Assembly: GCA_002309675.1 (NCBI GenBank)
Contig: DBXX01000063.1
Coordinates: forward strand, 1 to 5,046
From: Lachnospiraceae bacterium UBA1201
GTDB taxonomy: Bacteria; Bacillota; Clostridia; Lachnospirales; Lachnospiraceae
DNA length: 5,046 nucleotides
Reading direction: 5' to 3'
Below are positions 1-4,585 of this stretch, in pieces; the first letter of the stretch is position 1, and each line of letters starts with the position of its first letter. The notes under the pieces are model-generated. The model was not told the DNA's origin. It made no database searches and saw only the letters and a list, made by a program, of their open reading frames with translations. Position numbers and translations under genes: made by a program.

Positions 1-30
1 CTGCTTCGTAAACATCATACAAGGAAAACT

Positions 31-1116
31 ATGAAGAGAAAATTTTCAATCGGGGTTGTCTTGCTTTTGCTAGCAGTGATGTTCAATAATGAACTTAGTG
101 CCCCTGCAGTCAGAGCTGAAACATTGAAAGGCGGAACATCCGAAAGTTTGAGAGCAGCCGTGGTGATCAATCGAATGCAATCGTCGTTTTCGGATGTAGC
201 TCCATATGGTACCGATCTTCAGTATCAGATGAATTGCTATGGCTATGCACTACATGTTTTTAACATGAACATTGGTACCGCAAGTAACCCATACAAGCAG
301 CAACCTGGGGAATTTGCACATGATACGCAGACATTTCTAGCTCTTAAAGATGAGTTGGCCGCTGCAATTGCCGGCCCGAATGCAACCGCGACTGGCGCAT
401 TAAACACAATTCAGTCAAAGATATACGCTGATTTTCAGAGTCTGAATACGTATAACGGAACAGAATGGACTATTCAACCCACGACAGCTACAGCAACGGT
501 GCCATCGGGTTCTCGAAAGATTGCATTAGCAATTGATTTGGGAACTGACTATCATTTTTATTTTCGCCATAGTGATGGAACCTGGTCACATAAAATAGGT
601 CCTTTACCTCCCCAGACAACTTCGATCACCACCGGAGTCCAACTTACGGACTCCAATATCGCTACTTGTGTCACTGAAGGCGGCTATAATGATGGTGTTC
701 GTTACTACCTAATCGGAAAATCTGCAATTGTTGATTACCCACATGATAACGGACATGGTAATTCTACCCTTTTCACCAGTATGATTCAAGATGATCACGC
801 CGGGGAGGACTTGAACAAATCCACGGTGATAACCGGAAATTCGTTTTTAGGTCGATTCGATTATCATGGTGATGTCGATAGTTACGCTTTTACCCCGAGT
901 GTTTCCGGAACATATACACTTACTACATCATTGAACTACGGTCCGTATGATACAGATATTGTTGTGTTCGATACCAACGGAAACACCATCGCTTCGGATT
1001 TCTCGGCAGGAAACGCCAACCTATCTGTCAACCTTACGGCTGGTCAAAGATACTTCATTCAAGTATCTGATGGGAATATTTGTATAGCATACTATGTACT
1101 TTATTATACACATTAA
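31..1116 (+). CDS. Secreted Cys/His-domain protein with C-terminal PPC-like domain
   Basis: This gene encodes a 361-residue exported protein, probably a cell-surface or extracellular hydrolase; no specific substrate can be named. Residues 1-29 form a signal peptide: basic MKRK, a hydrophobic core at about 7-18, and a V-R-A cleavage site after residue 29. Residues about 60-230 hold a domain with NCYGYAL (68-74, Cys69), DYHFYFR (173-179, His175) and GTWSHK (183-188, His187). That Cys-then-His layout suggests a papain-fold or NlpC-like peptidase or amidase, but this is inference. Residues about 258-361 match the bacterial pre-peptidase C-terminal (PPC) pattern: a GDVDSYAFTP core, a GTYTLTT strand, DTDIVVFDTNGN, then LTAGQRYFIQVS. 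PPC domains commonly sit at the C-terminus of secreted proteases. The start is supported by AAGGA at 21-25, five bases before ATG. The promoter is not in the window. The lipoprotein gene follows 11 bases after the stop. Expression and export are likely; the catalytic role is uncertain. Confidence 0.82.
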   Translation: MKRKFSIGVVLLLLAVMFNNELSAPAVRAETLKGGTSESLRAAVVINRMQSSFSDVAPYGTDLQYQMNCYGYALHVFNMNIGTASNPYKQQPGEFAHDTQTFLALKDELAAAIAGPNATATGALNTIQSKIYADFQSLNTYNGTEWTIQPTTATATVPSGSRKIALAIDLGTDYHFYFRHSDGTWSHKIGPLPPQTTSITTGVQLTDSNIATCVTEGGYNDGVRYYLIGKSAIVDYPHDNGHGNSTLFTSMIQDDHAGEDLNKSTVITGNSFLGRFDYHGDVDSYAFTPSVSGTYTLTTSLNYGPYDTDIVVFDTNGNTIASDFSAGNANLSVNLTAGQRYFIQVSDGNICIAYYVLYYTH

Positions 1117-1121
1117 GGAGG
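1114..1121 (+). promoter_or_regulatory. Shine-Dalgarno overlapping the upstream stop codon
   Basis: TAAGGAGG contains the TAA stop (1114-1116) of the secreted-protein gene and a full AGGAGG ribosome binding site, six bases before the ATG at 1128. It fixes the lipoprotein start at 1128 rather than at the in-frame ATG at 1080, which lies inside the upstream gene and would put 16 residues ahead of the signal sequence. Ribosomes ending on the first gene would be placed to initiate on the second, so the two are probably co-transcribed and translationally coupled. Confidence 0.85.
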
Positions 1122-1127
1122 AAACCT

Positions 1128-1676
1128 ATGAAGAGAAAAACAATGGTTATAACGATCATGGCATTAGCTCTGGCTTGTTTTGTCGGATGCAGCAACAATC
1201 GGGCTGTATCCAATGATAAGAATACGGATAAAAAAGATAAGAGTGTAGCTGCAACTACAGTAGAGACACCGACCCTGCCTGAATATCCGTACAGCGTAAT
1301 CATATCGGACGATCGGCTTATAAAAGATCCGGATCTTCCGGACGCAGGAAACTATGTGAAACAACTTAAGATCTTATATGGGGAGATCCCTGCTGAAGCT
1401 CCATTCCTGACCAGAGAAAAAGCCATTGAGATATGCCAGGGATTAACGAATCTTCCGGACAATTCGGACGAATTCGAATGGGAAGTAACCAAGGCATTTA
1501 ATGCATATGCATTAGCCCCCGATTTTGAAGGCGGGAGCGGTATTATGCACCGCATATATTATACCGATGAAAGCCGAAATACATACATAGATGTTATGTA
1601 TGGCGCGGTTTATTATCGTAACCGGATCACAAAAGATATGGAACTGATCATAGATACTACCGGATATTCAAAATAG
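1128..1676 (+). CDS. Putative lipoprotein, possible PepSY-like region
   Basis: This gene encodes a 182-residue predicted lipoprotein of unknown function. The N-terminus MKRKTMVITIMALALACFVGC has a basic start, a hydrophobic stretch and a lipobox-like ending at Cys21 (F-V-G-C); Cys17 is a less likely alternative. A low-complexity, Lys/Asp/Asn-rich linker (about 22-45) would tether the folded part away from the membrane. The C-terminal half has LTREKAIEIC (about 107-116), then RIYYTDESRNTYIDVMYGAVYY. This resembles the helix plus beta-hairpin pattern of PepSY domains, which often inhibit or chaperone secreted peptidases, but the match is by eye and weak. Lying directly after a putative secreted Cys/His enzyme, it could be a membrane-anchored partner, inhibitor or immunity protein for it; this is inference. 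Both genes begin with the same 12 bases, ATGAAGAGAAAA. The coding status and lipoprotein nature are fairly secure, the function is not. Confidence 0.78.
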   Translation: MKRKTMVITIMALALACFVGCSNNRAVSNDKNTDKKDKSVAATTVETPTLPEYPYSVIISDDRLIKDPDLPDAGNYVKQLKILYGEIPAEAPFLTREKAIEICQGLTNLPDNSDEFEWEVTKAFNAYALAPDFEGGSGIMHRIYYTDESRNTYIDVMYGAVYYRNRITKDMELIIDTTGYSK

Positions 1677-1688
1677 TCACATATCCGG
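1660..1688 (+). repeat. Inverted repeat across the lipoprotein stop codon
   Basis: CCGGATAT (1660-1667) and ATATCCGG (1681-1688) are perfect 8-bp complements separated by 13 bases, with the TAG stop (1674-1676) in the loop. No U-tract follows, so it is not a standard intrinsic terminator. It may be an mRNA 3'-end stabilising hairpin or chance. Confidence 0.35.
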
Positions 1689-1699
1689 AAATCTTGAGC

Positions 1700-1754
1700 A
1701 GAATAAAGAATAAATCAGCCGGCCGTTTGGAATTATCATCAAACGGCCGGCTGA
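1700..1754 (-). terminator. Rho-independent terminator of the minus-strand operon
   Basis: A perfect 14-bp stem, TCAGCCGGCCGTTT (1715-1728) with AAACGGCCGGCTGA (1741-1754), encloses a 12-base loop. Read on the minus strand the stem is followed by a T-rich tract (TTTATTCTTTATTCT, complement of 1700-1714), as expected of an intrinsic terminator for the leftward operon ending at 1860. On the plus strand the 3' flank is A-rich rather than T-rich, so termination of the rightward lipoprotein transcript is less certain, although the GC-rich stem between convergent genes may serve both directions. Confidence 0.8.
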
Positions 1755-1859
1755 AATTAAAGGATAATTGTACTCAAACCACTAATCCATTATTCTGCGA
1801 CAATTCAAAGAACATCATGGCCGGTGGCTGATTTGCTGCTTCCTTCTATGGGATGATAT

Positions 1860-2189
1860 TCAATGATCCGATGTATCCTCTTTCGCCAGTGCTTCCTCCG
1901 CGAGTGCGACCAGGCGTGTATCGACTCCCATACGCTGATAGTCAGGGTGGATGCACATTCGGCGAATGACCGCCCTCCGGCCGCAGAGGCCGGACAGGAT
2001 CATTCCGATCATGTTTCCGTCCTTCTCGGCAGCAAAGCAGGAATTGCTGTTACGCTTCAGGTATCTTGCGATCCCGTCGTAATCATCTTCCGCCGGGTCC
2101 AGCGTCTGAAGGTTCTGCTCGGAGCTGCCCCACAGTATCAACATGGAGCAATAATCGTCGATCGTCATGGGACGGATCGTGTATTCCAT
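1860..2189 (-). pseudogene. GNAT acetyltransferase-like ORF, probably truncated
   Basis: This ORF encodes 109 residues that begin like a GCN5-related N-acetyltransferase: EYTIRPMTIDDY (2-13), FAAEKDGNMIGMILSG (52-67), then VIRRMCIHPDYQRMGVDTRLV (74-94). These segments correspond to the early beta strands and motif A, which binds the acetyl-CoA pyrophosphate. Two things suggest loss of function. The motif A pattern Q/R-x-x-G-x-G/A ends in Asp90 instead of Gly/Ala. The protein also stops at residue 109, while typical family members run to about 140-160, so the motif B region that completes the acetyl-CoA site is missing. The other minus-strand frames downstream show no convincing GNAT continuation. 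A strong AAAGGAGG (2199-2206) lies nine bases before the ATG, and the gene sits 38-39 bases after the DUF4097 stop with no terminator between, so it is probably the last cistron of that operon. A shortened protein with a different role cannot be excluded. Confidence 0.62.
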
Positions 2190-2228
2190 ACTTTAATGCC
2201 TCCTTTCGGAATAATAGGGTCTGTCCGG

Positions 2229-3434
2229 TCAGTTTACGACCGAGATGCGGACATCGCCGCTGGTTGTGGTCACCTTGCAGGTGCCGTTGCCTCCGCTTTC
2301 CGGATAGTGGGCAGAACCGCTTCCGGTACGAACGGTGTAATTCTTGTTGCTGAGCAGTTTTACGTTCACATCACCACTGGATGCCTTCAATGTCATATTA
2401 TCTGCGTCAAACCGTTTCAGCACGATGTCACCGCTCGTGGTCTGGCAGTCGAATTCTCCTGCCTTTGCATCATCCACATATACCTCGCCGCTGGTTGCCT
2501 CGATCGCGGTATCGGCTAATGTCGCTTTCTTTATCGTGATGTCACCGCTGGATGTTTTAAGCGTCGTGGTTCCGGTCGCCTGAACCGTTCCGAGCCAGAG
2601 GTCACCGCTCGCAGCCTTCGCAGAAAGGCTTGCCGTGTTGATGGACATAAGCGTTGTGTCTCCGCTGGTAGCTTCCATCACTGTGTCGGCGAATTCACCG
2701 TCTTCCACGCGCAGATCGCCGCTGGTATGTTCCGCGGTGAACTTCGCGCCACCCTTAACTTTTTTCAGTGTGATATCTCCGCTGGAGGTCTTCACTTCCA
2801 GGGTCTCGGTTACATTGGCGGATTCCAGCCAGATGTCACCGCTCGTAGCGGTCAGGGAGATCTTCTCCGACTTCGTGTTCTTATCAACAATGTTACCGCT
2901 GGTGGTCTTGATGTTCTGCGCTCCGGTGACCTGTGCTTTGCAGCTCACATCACCGCTGGATGCCTTTATCGTCATATCGCCGAACGTGAAGTTCTCGGGG
3001 ATAACAACGTCGCCGCTACCGGTCTCGACATTCAGGCTCTCATATACATTCTTCGGCAGATAGATCGTTACCTTAGCGCTGCTGAAAGTGATGTGCGGGA
3101 TGAAGATATTCGCCGTCCAGTGCCAGTCTTCTTTATGCACCAAAACCTTCAGTGTATCATTCTCCACGCGGATGTCGTGGGGCGCATCCTTATATACCGG
3201 GTAGGTAACGCGGGTGGTTCCGTCCTCGGATACGGCGAATATGACATCTTCGTCCGAGTCTACGGAGATCTTGGAGAAACTGCCCTCGGGCTTGGTTTCC
3301 TCCATTTCATATTTGACGGTCTCGAACTTCTTGAAGTCGAAACCCATCACGGCAAATGCGGTAAATGAAAGTGCTAAACCGCTGACTATAAATACGATCG
3401 CAATGATAAGCGATGTCTTTTTACCTTTACTCAT
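2229..3434 (-). CDS. DUF4097 family membrane-anchored beta-helix protein
   Basis: This gene encodes a 401-residue surface-exposed protein of the DUF4097 (putative adhesin-like, LiaG/YvlB-related) type. Residues 1-7 are basic and 8-30 form one hydrophobic segment (SLIIAIVFIVSGLALSFTAF), giving an N-terminal membrane anchor with the rest outside the cell. Residues 35-130 are a beta-rich lead-in. From residue 140 to 394 there are 14 repeats of 19-20 residues centred on S-G-D (variants SGN at 179, SGE at 315, SGS at 372), each preceded by Thr/Ala/Ser and followed by a hydrophobic strand, as in a parallel beta-helix or beta-solenoid with one turn per repeat. No catalytic motif is visible. In Firmicutes, DUF4097 genes commonly sit beside envelope-stress regulators, so a role in sensing or buffering envelope stress is likely but unproven. 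The start is set by GAGGG at 3441-3445, six bases before ATG. The upstream stop and this start read TGATATG, giving tight translational coupling with the DUF1700 gene. Confidence 0.9.
   Translation of the reverse strand: MSKGKKTSLIIAIVFIVSGLALSFTAFAVMGFDFKKFETVKYEMEETKPEGSFSKISVDSDEDVIFAVSEDGTTRVTYPVYKDAPHDIRVENDTLKVLVHKEDWHWTANIFIPHITFSSAKVTIYLPKNVYESLNVETGSGDVVIPENFTFGDMTIKASSGDVSCKAQVTGAQNIKTTSGNIVDKNTKSEKISLTATSGDIWLESANVTETLEVKTSSGDITLKKVKGGAKFTAEHTSGDLRVEDGEFADTVMEATSGDTTLMSINTASLSAKAASGDLWLGTVQATGTTTLKTSSGDITIKKATLADTAIEATSGEVYVDDAKAGEFDCQTTSGDIVLKRFDADNMTLKASSGDVNVKLLSNKNYTVRTGSGSAHYPESGGNGTCKVTTTSGDVRISVVN
2253..3017 (-). repeat. 14 coding repeats of 57-60 bp (SGD beta-helix turns)
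   Basis: On the plus strand the core TCACCGCTGG or TCGCCGCTGG recurs every 57-60 bases, encoding the S-G-D turns of the DUF4097 protein. The Ser positions are residues 140, 160, 179, 198, 218, 238, 257, 276, 296, 315, 334, 353, 372 and 392, so the step is always 19 or 20. Codon choice in the cores is very similar between copies, which makes recombinational gain or loss of whole turns plausible. Confidence 0.85.
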
Positions 3435-3435
3435 A

Positions 3436-4032
3436 TCAGTCCCTCTTTCCGACGATCACTCTTTTCAGTCCCGTCATCATTTTTTTGATCATGATCGATG
3501 CTGCCTTACCTAATACCATAGTCAAGTGGAAGAACAGGATCGCCAAACCGATGAAGGTCAGTGCAAAGCCAATGTAACACAGGCCCTGCATCACCGAACC
3601 GGTCACGATCTGGTATGGTGCATATATGATGCATGCGACCGAACTGATCGAGAATGCCAGCACACAGGAAAATGTGGCGATTGCGATGGAGAATACCGTA
3701 ATGTAAGCAGAAAAGATGAGGGCGACCGCCGCGATCGCGAGTCCGAACAGCGCCGGAGTGAACAACACAAGGAGTACGATCTCCCAAACGTGAAGGTTTC
3801 TCTTCGGCTTGATCTTCGTCGCCACGATCTTCGTCAGGGGTACCTCTCCCAGGATGCTTGCCGCAGCCTCATCAGGCGTTCCAATCGCGGCAACCGCTTC
3901 CGCTTCGCTCATTCCGTCTTCGATATGATCATCGATCATCTCCGCGAAATAATCCAGCGAACGTTGCACATCCTCCGCCGGCAGACCGTACAGCCGGCTG
4001 CGCACAGCTGTAAGAAATTCAAACTTAGTCAT
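3436..4032 (-). CDS. DUF1700 / HAAS-domain integral membrane protein
   Basis: This gene encodes a 198-residue protein with a cytoplasmic HAAS/DUF1700 domain followed by a membrane region. Residues 1-65 match the HAAS pattern: MTKFEFLTAVRSRLYGLP, then DVQRSLDYFAEMIDDHIEDGMSEAEAVAAIGTPDEAAASI, an acidic helical stretch ending in the G-x-P-x-E/D-x-A motif. A basic linker (KIKPKRNL, about 73-80) leads into three hydrophobic segments at about 83-107, 108-137 and 148-175, then a basic tail. HAAS domains are usually encoded beside PadR-family regulators and DUF4097 proteins, as here, and are thought to link membrane events to regulation. The start at 4032 has CCTCC on the plus strand at 4043-4047 (GGAGG for this gene), ten bases upstream, inside the PadR coding end. 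An in-frame extension to 4086 would run through the PadR gene and lacks a ribosome site. The biochemical function is unknown. Confidence 0.88.
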   Translation of the reverse strand: MTKFEFLTAVRSRLYGLPAEDVQRSLDYFAEMIDDHIEDGMSEAEAVAAIGTPDEAAASILGEVPLTKIVATKIKPKRNLHVWEIVLLVLFTPALFGLAIAAVALIFSAYITVFSIAIATFSCVLAFSISSVACIIYAPYQIVTGSVMQGLCYIGFALTFIGLAILFFHLTMVLGKAASIMIKKMMTGLKRVIVGKRD

Positions 4033-4037
4033 GTCAA

Positions 4038-4346
4038 TCAATCCTCCCTGACAATAAATGTATAAATCGAGACGATCTCGCCCCATTCTTCTTTAAACTC
4101 TTCGATCCGGGCTAAGCCCGCCGGAGTGATTCGATAATACTTTCGAAGCCTTCCGTTGTGCTCCGCACTCCACACCGTAAGCAGCTGCGCTGTCTCGAGC
4201 CTGCGCAGGATCGGATACAGTGTCGACTCGGATAGTTCCACATAAGGCTTCAGGTCCTTGATGATCTGGTAGCCATACGAATCTTCATTCTTGATCGCGG
4301 CCAACACACATACATCAAGCAGTCCTCGTTTTAACTGGATGTCCAT
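4038..4346 (-). CDS. PadR-family transcriptional regulator
   Basis: This gene encodes a 102-residue DNA-binding repressor that probably controls its own operon. MDIQLKRGLLDVCVLAAI opens the winged-helix domain, SYGYQIIKDL is the signature of the PadR second helix, and SESTLYPILRRLETAQLL is the recognition-helix region, among the most conserved in the family. RKYYRITPAGLARIEEFKEEW forms the wing and the start of the dimerisation helix. The length fits short (subfamily 2) PadR proteins, which lack a long C-terminal domain. The start at 4346 has AAGGAGG (4355-4361 on the complement) eight bases upstream. The longer start at 4370 is rejected because the -10 box at 4371-4376 puts transcription onset near 4364, inside that extension. 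A dyad overlapping the promoter supports autoregulation. The gene is followed after 5 bases by the DUF1700 gene. The ligand or signal is unknown. Confidence 0.93.
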   Translation of the reverse strand: MDIQLKRGLLDVCVLAAIKNEDSYGYQIIKDLKPYVELSESTLYPILRRLETAQLLTVWSAEHNGRLRKYYRITPAGLARIEEFKEEWGEIVSIYTFIVRED

Positions 4347-4368
4347 AGAAAATACCTCCTTACGCGAC

Positions 4369-4389
4369 ATACTATACCACGCATAGTAT
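4369..4389 (-). promoter_or_regulatory. Dyad operator overlapping the promoter, likely PadR site
   Basis: ATACTAT (4369-4375) and ATAGTAT (4383-4389) are perfect 7-bp inverted arms separated by seven bases. They cover the -10 box and most of the spacer. On the minus strand the same bases also read as a near-direct repeat, GGTATACTATG then GGTATAGTATG, 14 bases apart. A bound PadR dimer here would block RNA polymerase, giving self-repression. The assignment rests on position and symmetry and on the ATACTAT-type sites seen in front of many PadR genes. Confidence 0.72.
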
Positions 4390-4399
4390 ACCGTGTCAA
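4371..4399 (-). promoter_or_regulatory. Sigma-A promoter of the padR operon
   Basis: On the minus strand TTGACA (4399-4394) is followed by a 17-base spacer and TATAGT (4376-4371), close to the housekeeping consensus. Transcription would begin around 4364, leaving a leader of about 18 bases that holds little more than the AAGGAGG ribosome site. Upstream (4400-4442) the DNA is AT-rich with A-tracts, which could act as an UP element. Confidence 0.88.
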
Positions 4400-4433
4400 G
4401 AGGTATTTCCTTAAAAAATCCTTAAATCTTGAA

Positions 4434-4450
4434 TTTTTTTTTGGGGGGGG
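4434..4450. repeat. T9G8 homopolymer junction
   Basis: Nine T residues (4434-4442) are followed directly by eight G residues (4443-4450), and the foot of a long hairpin begins at the next base. Both tracts are prone to slippage. The point marks a sharp change from the AT-rich promoter-upstream DNA to GC-rich structured DNA. Confidence 0.9.
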
Positions 4451-4531
4451 TATCACAGCAGGAGGCTCTGTAAAGGCCTAGCCGCCTATGGCGGTGCTAC
4501 GCAGCCTTGACAGAGCCTCCCTGCTGTGATA
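4451..4531. repeat. 81-nt near-perfect hairpin (REP/MITE-like or structured RNA)
   Basis: TATCACAGCA (4451-4460) pairs with 4522-4531 and GGAGGCTCTG (4461-4470) with 4511-4520, leaving only C4521 bulged. TAAAGGC (4471-4477) pairs with GCCTTGA (4504-4510) with one mismatch. The apical part, TAG plus CCGCC (4479-4486), pairs with GGCGG (4490-4494) and CTA (4497-4499) around a three-base TAT loop. No T-tract follows on either strand (C8A9 on the minus strand, TTCGG on the plus), so it is not a standard terminator. It could be a mobile palindromic repeat or the stem of a noncoding RNA. Confidence 0.75.
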
Positions 4532-4543
4532 TTCGGTGATCAA

Positions 4544-4580
4544 GGCCGTTGTAAGCCGGCTTCCGCCGTCACCAACGGCC
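4544..4580. repeat. 37-nt hairpin next to the long palindrome
   Basis: GGCCGTTG (4544-4551) and CAACGGCC (4573-4580) form a perfect 8-bp stem. On the minus strand the interior can add a CGGC/GCCG stem capped by GGAA, a GNRA-type tetraloop common in structured RNAs. It lies 12 bases after the 81-nt hairpin and just before the 74-bp repeat array, and probably belongs to the same element. Confidence 0.65.
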
Positions 4581-4585
4581 ACGAG

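Noticed and set aside
1080..1127. N-terminal extension of the lipoprotein
   Set aside because: It lies in the upstream gene and would bury the signal sequence; AGGAGG at 1116-1121 points to ATG 1128.
1756..1859. Frameshifted C-terminal half of the GNAT gene
   Set aside because: The other minus-strand frames give short peptides without the expected motif B or aromatic-Gly pattern; a frameshift cannot be supported from sequence alone.
1863..2519. Long plus-strand ORF opposite the GNAT and DUF4097 genes
   Set aside because: It is a shadow of two well-supported minus-strand genes, lacks a ribosome site and has no recognisable domain.
2635..3368. Plus-strand ORFs opposite the DUF4097 gene
   Set aside because: Their repeated TSPLDA-like motifs are the antisense of the SGD repeats.
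3526..4065. Plus-strand 179-residue ORF opposite the DUF1700 gene
   Set aside because: Charged low-complexity translation of the antisense strand; the HAAS domain and membrane segments clearly belong to the other strand.
4347..4370. N-terminal extension of the PadR protein
   Set aside because: The ATG at 4370 is upstream of the transcription start predicted from the -10 box at 4371-4376.
4451..4531. Intrinsic terminator
   Set aside because: No T-tract follows the stem on either strand; the minus-strand side reads C8A9 and the plus-strand side TTCGGTGA.
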